A stretch of 64,000 nt of DNA from Enchytraeus crypticus (taxonomy: Eukaryota; Annelida; Clitellata; Enchytraeida; Enchytraeidae), in assembly GCA_905160935.1 (NCBI GenBank), contig CAJHZI010000518.1, forward strand, positions 507,001 through 571,000. The letters run 5' to 3'. Both the position numbers and the translations under genes were made by a program. The notes under the pieces are model-generated. The model made no database searches. It was given only the letters and a program-made list of their open reading frames with translations, and was not told the origin of the DNA. Of this stretch, positions 34,917 to 46,900 are shown piece after piece. Within the stretch, counting starts at the first letter, position 1, and each line of letters starts with the position of its first letter.

Positions 34917-37900
34917 CATATATATATATTATATATATATATATAATATAGTATACAGTATATACATAGATATATAGTATGTTATTCTATGATCTTCTAC
35001 TACACGTGCAGGCACCAGTTGATCAATTCTTCAAACAACCCGGACATAACACGGGGAAAGATAAATGTGAACTATTTGCAATATAAAATAAAAATATTAA
35101 ATGTGCCCATGTGTAAATGAGTACAATTGTCTTTACCATATATATCTTATATAGACATTAGTATTGAACAATTATGACAGCCGAGTAGTACATCACTGGT
35201 TTCAATAAATTTTATTAATGTAGGTGTGCTTCTAAGGAAACTACAGTACCGAAGCTATACAGAAACTATGATGGTACTAGATAACAATCAAGTTATTGTT
35301 ACATTGCTATTTTCACGGCGGGATTAGCGCACTTGGTTTAGTTGCTCGCCAATTATCGAAGTTAAGCTGCATCGACCTCGGTTAGTACTTTATGGGTGAC
35401 CACCTTGGAAGACCGAGTGTTGGTAAAAGCTTAGGAATAAAAAATCCCATGGTGATGGAAGGTTATTCTTAAATCCGCGCCGGCTGCAATTGATGCGCCA
35501 TCAAAAGGCAAAGATTACTAATAACCATGGAGAGGAAGGAGGAAATGGGTCTTAAACAAGCACCTGTGCTTCCTGACCCATTGTGCCGTTATGTTATTGC
35601 TTTAGGTCCAAAATCTACGGGTATGTTTAAGTCTAGAAATCTTGCGGAAGATTGGTCAATATTTGACTTTAAAGCTGATAAATACTACAAATTAATACTT
35701 ATCTATTGTTATTATACTTATCTATTATAGTGGTATTGATCAAGTCATTGTCAAGCCAATAGTACATTACATTTTTCATTTCAGATTATGATCTCAGAGA
35801 TTTCGAGCCTTCATAATTATCTGTGAAAAAATCGAAAAAACTGACATTTTTCCTAAAAACATAAAAACAATTTTCTTTAAAGAAGTAAGCTTTTTCCACC
35901 CCTGATGACAGCTTGTAGGCTATTGATCTCTCTGCTTAGCCGTTATGTAGGTCTCTTTAACTCAGTGAATACCCTTTCGTGTGAACAAGTCTTCGAAACC
36001 TTTCTTCTCAAAAAAGATATGTGAAAATATGATAAATTTATCGACCCTTTCATTTCTATTATTTGTTAAATATACACTGTGCTTGGAAGGGAGTATTTGA
36101 ACAAGATATATATTATTCTTTAGGATTGAATAATATTTTTTTCGTTGTCTGTTCTATGTTGTAAATGGGCCTAAGTAGTAGGCCTACCTGAGAATTGCAA
36201 TGGAAAAACCTGAGGCCACATTTGTTTTAAGCTAAAGGTTACCGGAAGATGTTGTACAGGAATTATCTGCGTAATGGCGTCAAACTATCACTAAAATGAT
36301 ATGATGCGCTCCTTAGTGAGAAATGAAAGTAGACAATGAATAGGATTTTTCAAATTGACCCTAATATTTCGAAATAGGCCTACTAATGAAGATGAGAGAA
36401 ATGCAAATATCATTATAATACCAGTATTTACTTACCGGTACCAATGTAACTTATTTAGTGTACCAATATTTAAGCAGCTATGACCTTTTGCAATAAATTA
36501 ATCAGGCAGAAAATTCTATAGTAACTCTTAATTTCTAATATCACTATGGTGTCTTTGTAAACTTATACATTATACTGTAATTACATGTAGGTAGATAGAT
36601 ATTAGTGATATACATGTAGGTTAACAATATGATACATTTTACTTTACAGTGCTAATCTAGAGAAGGCCAATGATAATACATTATAAAAGTAGTCAACCTT
36701 TTAATCGTTTCACTAGCCTATATACAGTATATATATATACTGTACATGTAGGCCTACTACCACTAAAGCACGTAGATATTTATTTGAAATTTTTAGATGA
36801 CTTTAACTGACCTTGTACAAACTGAATAATTTAGACATTCTACGATCATTCATGATCCATTCTTAGATTTCCTATGAATAGGAGGTTACTCATATCTACT
36901 GCCAAAATACTATGAGATTTTATATCCACAAATATCTTTCAATCTAACTAGTAATTCAATTTCCTGAAAAACTCAATTAAATTTTTTCTCTGTATGCCTT
37001 ATGTCTGTCTGTTGAACCTCTTGCCTTAGACATTGAATTTAATTGTTTCATATCTCCTTTTCTCTTCGACATTTGACTTTTTGTATATCCGCAAGGTCTG
37101 TTAGTCATACACGATGCGATGATACAGTAGTGTGTTTGTAGATAATAGTGGTATGATTTAGATCCGAAGTCCATAAATCATAAGCTAAATCATAGTATGA
37201 TTTTTTCCATTATTCCACAGAAAACTCTAAGATCACTTTTACTACAAAAACGATGCTAAATTCATATTGACTATTAGATTGTCTTCATTGGTTTTACCTC
37301 TTCCAAGATCTTTTGATACTTCGCTTAACTTGAATTCTTTGGTTATGCTAGTTGCAAGATTCTGGTTCAGGTGCGGCAAAGGAAGACAATCAATATACAT
37401 ATAGAAAGAGTAAGGAGTTAACGAAATACATTTTTATTGCATGCTTAGATAAACGATATACGAGTCTTGAAATCTGACATTAGACCGAGAGTCCTTTATT
37501 TTATTTTATTTATTTATTCATTTATCACACGCATTCCACATGAGCTACATGACAAATGTTCAACCATAGAAGAAAAAAGTGTATGAATGGAAATAAAGGC
37601 CTTGGTGAGGCACTTACATATTCCGAGAGGATAAATCGTAGGAACCAAATTATATGCGCATTAAAACACATATCAGATAAATTTAGTAATTTACGCTTAT
37701 TCCATTGAGTCTCTTAAAACAGTTGAGAGATAAATAAAAGTTAAAAATTACAGTGAATTATATGTGAAGTTACAATCAAAGGTCCTTGATTACCACTAGC
37801 AAATATCACTCGAATTTACTTGATGATTTAGAGTAATATAAAAGCAACAGAATAACGCACTTAGCTTGAACGAGAACAATAAGAGGTTATATATATTGTC

Positions 37901-40900
37901 AAAGCGAGTAGCAATTTCTTATAAATTTGCTAAGACCAGTTTCGTAACTTTCGTTAAGCCTTTTCTTAAAAGAATTAAAAGAGGGGCAATCGATTAACAT
38001 ATCTCAGATGATAACTAAGTTAAATTCGATATGAAAGATGTTCATAGTTACACCCGCACTGTTACATTTGCTTACGTATAGAGCTTACACATAGAAGTAA
38101 GTATAGAAAGTAAAAGTAATAGTAATAACCATGCAGATTTAAACAGATAAATAGTTAAATCTCGTTTTTGAATCAATAATTATATAAAAAAAATAAATGA
38201 TATAATTTCCATAGTGGAGAGAAATGCAGGAAAATATTAATTTCATCAAGCATCTAAAATTGTTCCTTCATGTCATTCAATCTTTTCATGAACATCTTAT
38301 AAGCTCTGTATCTTGTTGCAAGAATTTTTATAGTTACCGTCAAATTCGGGGAGGGGATATAGAGTAACGATTAATGTGTTTGTCTTGGATTCAAATGGCC
38401 TGGTTGTAAAGACCAGGTCAGTCTAAATGATGGATTTCCCCTTTGGTCCTGGGAATGTTAATCTTGTATCGGAGCTTGCTGCCGGTTGTCTCTATCACCG
38501 ACCTTCTTCAAACAATCTGTTATATCTCCTTTGCTAAAAAAACGCCTTCTCTACCAAAAGATGATCTTTCCTGTTCTATCTCCAATCTTAACTTCCTTTC
38601 TAAACTTCGTGAAAAGGTAATTTACACCCGTTTATGCACTCATCTTGATTCTTTCCCTTCTCTCTCTCATTATCAATCTGCCTATAGAAAACTCCGTTCT
38701 ACTGAAACCGCTCTTCTTCGTATCCATAATGATATTAGCTTGGCCATGAGTAGTAAACAGGTTTCTGCCTTTGTCCTTTGTTCTTCTAGATCTCTCTGCT
38801 GCCTTAGATACAATTGATCATGGCATCCTAATAATTAGGCTTAAATCCTGTTTTGGCATTTCTGATTCTGCTTTTTCCCTTCTCACATCAAATCTCTCAT
38901 GTCGCACACAATCGGTCGTTAGTGGTCAAAATCGCTCTTCTGAACTACCCCTCCTACGCGGTGTTCCACAAGGTTCAGTATTAGGTCCATTACTCTTCTC
39001 TTTATATATCAATCCTCTTAGCTACCTGCTTGCTTAGTCCTCCATAAATTTTCACTTCAATGCAGACGACACACAACTATATATTTCCTTTTCTAATCAT
39101 GATTCCGATCAGAAACTAACTCATCTCTGATCCATTCTAGACCAGATTTATTCCTGTTTTAGTGCTAATTGTCTTGCTGTTAATCCTTCCAAAACTGAAT
39201 ACCTTTTAATTGCCACTCCTTTGCAAAAAAGGAAAATTACTAATAACTCTGTTAATTTTCTAAATTTTGTTCTTTCCCCTGCTCGATCAGCCAAAAACCT
39301 GGGTGTTATCTTTAATGAAAAACCTTCATATCAAATCCAACATCTCTTCCGTCTGTCGCGCTACTTTCTTTTAGATTCGTCAGATTAGGCAAATACGTCC
39401 ATCCCATGCCAGAAATTCAGTCACAATTCTTGCAAATTCTATTGCTCATTCTAAGCTTGATTACTGCAATTCATTATTATATGGATTGCCTTCTTCTTCT
39501 CTCAACCGCTTACAGCATGTCCAAAATTCTCTCGCACGTGTTGTTTGCAAGTCCTGTAGACTTCAATCTCACTCTCTTTCTCTACTTCGCAATCTTCACT
39601 GGCTCCTGTTAATCAATGCATAAAATATAAATTAGCTCTGTTACCTTTCCAAACTCTACGATTTGGGAAGCCTCCTTTCTTATCTACAACTCTTCTTCCC
39701 TATTGTCCTTCAAGTGCACCTAGTTTCACTGATGCTAATCTTTTCTCTTTCTCTGTTACAAATATTCTCACATCTTCGGGCAGACGTTTATTCTCCTATG
39801 CATCACCAACGATCTGGAACTATTTACCTACTAATCTTCGCTGTTGTCCTTCTCTTTCAACTTTCTCTGGCAAGCTTAAGACACATCTTTTCCCACCATA
39901 GTCATACCAAATCTATCCCGACCATTTGATAACCGGACCGGCTTTCACTTAGGACCTTAATTTCTTCTCCTCAGCATACTTATTTTGCAGGTTGGTCTGT
40001 GTAATTCGATCTGTAGTGACGTGTGCTGAGGGGACGTCCCTGATATCATCCTTGGATGAGAAAATGGACGTTAAACTTTTATTATTATTATTTTTGTTAT
40101 CATTATTATTATTATTATTATTATCAACAGCAAAGCTTTAATTAACAATGGAAATTATTAATAATAACCTGTCAGGAACCTTTCAAGTGGTCTCGAAGAC
40201 CGGATACCGGTCATGAGATCTCTATAAAAATTGTCGGAGGTTACTATTATTATTACTGAATATTCAACGTGGTCTGATTTATGTAAGTGTAATGTTGTTC
40301 CTGAGTTCTTGATAATCTTCCAGTATTGGTGTTTCATTTAATTGTGCAACATGCTGAGAGGATGAGTATAACCTTACAGCTGTACTGAGTAGTCTAGAAG
40401 TGCAATGGTGTATCCCCTGATATCGTACAGGTCAGATATTAAATAAATTCGTTTACTAAAAGTTCAATAACTTGGGCAATTATGAACATATCAGCACGTA
40501 TTTTACGTCGTTTTGAAAAGAAATGATTGTTCTTCAAAATAGCGGAAGCAGAAATTTTATGCTACATGTTATCTATTATTTTAATAGAGATAATTTTACG
40601 CTGCATGTAACATGCTCGTAATCCTGTAGCCTACTGAAATTTTTTATCTGACCCCACTCCTATTCGTAAAGCTATAAAGTTCACATTATTAAAGATATTC
40701 AAACGAAATTTCAATATATTTGGGAGAATTGGCTGCAATTTACAGTCAAGTACTGTAAATTTCAAGAACATCGGTCACCTCCCTACGATTGTATTGTAAA
40801 ATTAATGTGGGGTCTCAGTTATAAAAAAAACACAGTGTACATTGATATACTATATATAACAATAATATTTACTGAAAATTTGACCATTTATACTAAGAAT

Positions 40901-43900
40901 TGTTTATTATATTAGTTTGACGTGGAAACAAAAACTCTGGAAAAGTGTTTTTCTTGATAACTTTAATTATTATGAAAATGTGAATAATTTTTATTTTTCG
41001 GGGTGGAAAAATCTAAATTTATTCGACGTGGAAGTAAATAATGATTTTTTACAATTAATTAATAGCAAGTTACAGTCGATGATCAGATGTTGATGTCGGA
41101 GAGAGAAGACTAATTTTAAACTTCTACTTGAATAAAAGAGCACTAAACAAATTCCAACGGAAGAAATCATGGAAGAAATGGAAGAAAGAATAAAAGTAGG
41201 AAGAAAATGTTTACATGATGTAAGATTTACAGATGACCAAGGCTTGGTAGCGGGCAGCGAGACTGGGCTGCAGAAGACAATGGATAGGCTGATTGATACG
41301 GTATTGAGATATAGAATGAAGATTAACATAAAAAAAACGTAAGTGATGAGAGTGTCCCAGAATAAAGGTGAAGTCAACATAACAATAAAATAAAAAGTAA
41401 ACACGCATTATAGTGAAATGATCAACTATGTTGATATCTATCACTTTTAATACCACATGTTTAAACCGTTAGGCAATTTAGTCCATTTTCCTTGTAACTA
41501 GTCCAGTGAATGTCCGAGATTTTACTCTCAGATCAGCGCGGCTGGGATTCGAACCCGCAAGAGTTCAATTCACTTCAGGATCTGCCATTTAAAGCTTCAT
41601 GACGTTACCCCTACGCTATTAAGACATTCTAAAATGTACGTAATTGGAACATACAAGGAGTTCTAAATATTTAGGTCATACTATAACAAATGAGAAAGGC
41701 GTATTGAAGGAAGCTGGGCCCACCTCGTCATTTGCAGAATCCCCCAAAAGCAATGGTATATCAAAAGGAATGTTATCGATGATTTAAAGGTCCACTAGTT
41801 TGTGTGTATGAAGAGGAAAACGGAAGAGAATGATGAGTGCAGGCGTTATATACCATGGACCTGCCAGTAGGCAGTGCACTAAGAGAGAGAGAGAGAGAGA
41901 TAACAAATGATGTGAAACGTGGGACTGAAATATGTAGGAGAATTGCAGAAGCAAAAGAGGACTTCCGTAATAGTAAAGAACTTTTAACAAAAAGTCTAAA
42001 GACACGAAGATAAAGATAGTGAAAACCTTGGTATGATATGATATGACCACGCTTTGATATGGATGTGAAACATGGGCCTTGTGAAAGGAAAATTACATGT
42101 ATAGGCTTTGGAAATGTGAATATGGAGAAGAATGAAAAGGATTAGCTGGACTCTAAAGGTTAAAAATGAGTAAGCTCTGGGGAGAGTTGGTACAGATAGA
42201 CAGTCGATAGATGTATTAAGAAGTAGGAAGAAGAGTTGGATAGGAAACATTCTAAGGGGGAAAAGTATACTAAAAGAGGTCATAGTAGGTAATTTTATCC
42301 AAGACAATCGAATGGTTAATGAAATCCATAGGGTAAAGACATCATCACAAAATCTAAATAAAATTCCCTTTGGCATTGCATCCACTATTTATTTTTCTAT
42401 CGAGCTTTGAATTTAATACTGTGTAATATTTTCCTTTTCATCTCTGAAATTATGCAATATCTTTATTTGATGCTTCTATAAAAAGCTAATAATAGGAAAA
42501 CTAAAATATGTATAATAAAAAACAAATCAAACAAATGTCAGAGATAATTTACTCGAACCTTGTTTTACATTAATTATTCATTAATTGAAATTAATTTGCT
42601 TAAGTCGATCTTAAGCAAAGGATTTAGAATATTGTATGCTTAGGGTCTTCTAGAGATAGAACGTTTGGCTAGAGATAGAAGCTAGATTCTAGAATCTAGA
42701 GACAGAATGTTTGGCTAGAAGATGCTTTTTTCCTATTCCTTCTGCTCCTCCTGAACTTTCTGACTGGAGTCACAGCCTGTCTAATCCTCAAGTCGTTGTC
42801 ATGTACCTCACCGATCAAGCAGCATCCTACTCTCCCTCCTGCATTTCCCGTCGTTTTGCTCGTAGGAGCACCGCCTCTACCCAGGTCATCCTCCAAATGG
42901 TGGACCTGTGCAGACATCACCAGCAATACACGTTGAGTGAATAATTGAATGTCTTTAATAGCTTAGAGGTAACGTCATTAAGTTTTAAATGAGAGATCCT
43001 GAGGTGAATTGAAACCTTGTGGGTTCGAATCCCAGTCGCGCTGATCTGAGAGTAAAATCTCGGACATTTACTAGACTGGTTTTACGGAAAATATTCTAAG
43101 TTGCCTAACGGATTAAACATGCGGTTTTAAAAGTGATAGATATCAACACAGTTGATCATTTCACTATAATGAGTCTTTACTTTTTGCACGTGCAAATTTA
43201 AGTGACTCTCCTAGGATTCTGCAAATACTATTTTTCAAATATTATTATTCTGCAAATATTATTTATAGAAAATTATTATTCGCAAGAAGGCTAAGTGTTC
43301 ATGAAGGCTAATATATTGTACGTATTGCTAATGTATTGTTCGTTGACTGACTAATAATAGGAAAACTAAAATATGTATAATCAAAAACAAATCAAGCAAA
43401 TGTCAGAGATAATTTACTCGAACCTTGTTTTACATTAATTATTCATTAATTGAAATTAATTTGCTTAAGTCGATCTTAAGCAAAGGATTTAGAATATTGT
43501 ATGCTTAGGGTCTTCTAGAGATAGAACGTTTGGCTAGAGATAGAAGCTAGATTCTAGAATCTAGAGACAGAATGTTTGAATTGACTATTCAATGAACATG
43601 AAAATGCCCGATTAAATAAAAATGTGTGCAACATTACAACATGTCAATGTTATTTGGATTTCACTAGTTTATTAACTGTGTCTGTCGTAACCAGCAGCAA
43701 CACTTAGTTACCATATCGGTAAAAATTGCATATGATATTTTCAAGACATTAGCAGGAAGAGCTGGCATACTGGAAGAACAGAAAAAATGTAAATGAATGA
43801 TTATTTAATTTCTTACCACAATTGGTTTCCCAATGACAGAGTTCTCACCGGACAGACTGATAAGCCAATCGGATATTGTAACAGCAACATTTCCATTAGC

Positions 43901-46900
43901 ATCAGCTTCAATGTTGCCCAAATCTCCCGTATGTCTGTGGATTCATTCAAAATTCAATAAATCTATCAATAGATAATGAATTAAATCGTCACTCTATTCA
44001 AAATGTCATAGTAGAGCAAAAGGATCGACGTAATTCAAGTTGCGTAAAATGACTCAAAGTTCAAAGCTTATGTAGCATATAGATTTTGACTGTTTAGATT
44101 AAGAGCGGCCTATACATGTACAAGACACCAGTAACGCATAGCAATCATAGCCACATAGCTTCTGGCAAATGTATAGCTACATAGCTTCTGTCACACATAG
44201 TCACATAGCTTATGGGACATACATAGCCGCATAGATTCTATCATACATAGACAATAGCTTCTGGGACATGTGTAACTTCATAACTTCTGTCACACATAGC
44301 CACATAGTTTCTAGGGCATGCATAGCTGCTCTGTCACACATAGTCACACATATGTGTGACAGTCACACATAGTCACACTATGTGAATATGTGTGTGACAG
44401 AAGTGTCACACACATATTCACATAGCTTCTGTCACACACATAGTCACATAGCTTCTGTCACACACATAGTCACATAGCTTCTATCACACATAGCCACATA
44501 GCTCTGTCACACATAGCCACATACATGTAGCTTCTGTCACACATAGAGTCACATAGCTTCTGTCACACACATAGTCACATAGTTTCTGTCACACACATAG
44601 CCACATAGCCATTGACAGACTGACATCGTCGATATTGTGACTTGAATGACAAAGTCATCGTAACCCCTGAACCAGTGTATTAAGTTTAGGACAGAGCCTG
44701 CTTTAATCGCTTAAAAAAGATCTTAAAGTTTATTGTGGCTCGGGTGCCTGAAAATAAGATCTAAAGAAGATAACGTATAGCTAAAGGTTTGAAGAAAAGC
44801 GAAACCTATTTTCCTTGGGGTCATAGGGAGCTCCATGTAGAGTCTGGAGGAGGTTGAGGTGACCGGCAGCCTCGTTACACTGGGAGCCTATGGAAGTATT
44901 GGCGTGTACGTGGAACCCGTGGAGTCCCGATGGCTTGAGACCATGAAGAACTACTTCCAAAGTTACGTTAGCATCGTCCGCCTAAGTTAAAAAGTGATGC
45001 AACAAGATAAATCTATCATCAGCTGCAATTGAGTTCATTCATTCTTTAAACTGAACGAATTTTAGTGTACAAAATCAAATGACTTTCAAGAATTTACAAA
45101 GTATCAGAGGATATTAGCGATGCAGATATCTGGGCCCCTTGCACTGTTTCAAATAGCACAGATTATTTGGTTATATTTTCAAGAATTGACGTGAACTTCG
45201 CTTATATTTTAATTATGCAAAAAAATACATTAGAATTTGCATAATCAAACTTAATCAATAATCAGTACAATTTTAAAGTACGAAGCGGTATACAAAGTTA
45301 TTCTTGTGTAGATATATAAAAGTATTTTGTAATTGTTTAGTGCCATTTTAAGGAAATTGCTTAAAAACACAAATTCTGAAAAAATTTAAGTTGTCTTCTA
45401 TATGCACTTGTCCTAAGTAGCCTATTAGTAAAAAAGATTTTCCTGCCTAACGATGAATACACTCATCATCAGCATCTTGCATTGTAGTTTAGATAAGCGG
45501 GGGATACGAATAGACCTTCTCCGCTTCTCTGTGTGGAGCGCGTAATTTTTCCATTCGTTTTAGAAAATTTTGTAGCTTCCATGTATTTCTGGAGCTCTAC
45601 AACCGAATGCCTTTTCTGACGCTGGTTGGATCTTAGTGCTTTATCACCTTTTACGACAGTGCAGTCAACGGCTGTTCTAACCACATCAGAAGCCATTTGA
45701 TTTCCCATGCTATAGGCTACGTAATGTATGGGTGAGATATAATCCTTTTTGGAAGGGATTGACTTGTTGATCTAGAGCCCTTTTTGGATTGTCAAAAGCA
45801 GACTGACATAAACCGCTCAGTGTGTGGCCCTGCCACTTGGCAGACAAATTGAGAGAAATAGATTTAGAACGGCATATACATGTAGCAAGCAGATTTCATA
45901 ATAACCGCTGGTTGATGGACATTAAAACTTTTGAAAGCCGCAAATAATACCAGACACTGAATCTTTTTACATCCCCAGCAAATACCTGAGTAAAAATTAA
46001 TCTTCTTTCCTGATGGCGCATCGATTCAGTACTTCTATAACTAAAACTACTGCTATTAATACTACTAATTCAACCAAAACTTCTGCTATTAATACTACTA
46101 ATTCAACTAAACTACTGCTATTAATACTACTAATTCAACTAAAACTACTGCTATTAATACTACTAATTCAACTAAAACTACTGCTATTAATACTACTAAT
46201 TCAACTAAAACTTCTAATATTAATACTACTAATTCAACTAAAACTTCTGCTATTAATACTACTAATTCAACTAAAACTACTGCTATTAATACTACTAATT
46301 CAACTAAATACTACTGCCATTATTACTACTAATTAAACTAAAACTACTGCTATTAATTCTACCAAATCAACTAAAACTACTGCTATTAATACTACTATTA
46401 CAAGTAAATCTCTGCTGCTATTCTGCTGCTACTCCTTCTATTACTAATAAAACTACTGCTATTAATACTACTAATTCAACTAAAGCTACTGCTATTAATA
46501 CTACTAATTCAACTAAAACTACTGCTATTAATGCTACCAAAACAACTAAAACTACTGCTATTAATACTACTATTACAAGTAAATCTCTGCTGCTATTCTG
46601 CTGCTACTCTTTCTATTGCTGCTGCCGCCGCTACTGGTGCTACTGCTGATGCTGCTGATGCAGTTACAACATCAACTCAAAAGTTGATGTTTAAGTGAAC
46701 TTGTCCTTTACTATATACACGTAAGTCTAGGTTATAGTAATCCAGATAGCCTACCGCTTGAGCGAGGAAGATGGATCCATGTACGGATCCTGCTCCACTT
46801 CCGCTCTCAATGACACAGGTCGCTCGTATTTCTCCTCGTCGTCCAAACCACGCGTCACCTGCTCAGCGATGTGTTCAAACATACAGACGTGAGCGCATGC

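Larger units (their letters stand above)
41160..42330 (+). pseudogene. LINE fragment interrupted by two SINEs
   Basis: Starts [21 protein letters not shown] with [13 protein letters not shown] and KINIKKT, broken at 41341, then split by a family-B SINE (41392-41632) and a family-D SINE (41806-41903). It resumes near 41905 (tgtgaaacgtgggactgaaatatg) and runs to about 42330. Same LINE as 22215-22690. Confidence 0.65.
30253..42811 (-). other. SOD intron 5 (12.6 kb) between the two domains
   Basis: Separates the last exon of domain 1 from the first of domain 2. Holds (TA)n tracts (30958-30998, 33695-33785, 33968-33992, 34855-34960), an inverted-repeat element (34000-34855), a family-A and a 5S SINE, a CR1-type LINE (38420-40090), a second LINE (41160-42330) and SINEs. 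The stretches 31000-32990 and 35760-38400 show no recognisable feature. Confidence 0.65.

Noticed and set aside
42696-42926. Domain-1 last SOD exon as the end of a separate single-domain gene
   Set aside because: A consensus donor (ATCG|gtgagg) lies exactly at the domain border, and its phase matches exon 6; the tail beyond it lies partly in a duplicated non-coding repeat. A two-domain gene explains all nine exons.
44120-44615. CRISPR-like array
   Set aside because: Eukaryotic minisatellite: units run together without unique spacers.
45469-45708. 79-codon minus-strand ORF in SOD intron 2
   Set aside because: No known motif and no in-phase splice partner; including it would disrupt the SOD frame.
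46013-46336. 107-codon ORF with Thr/Asn/Ser then Leu/Ile repeats
   Set aside because: Artefact of the 33-bp minisatellite inside an SOD intron.
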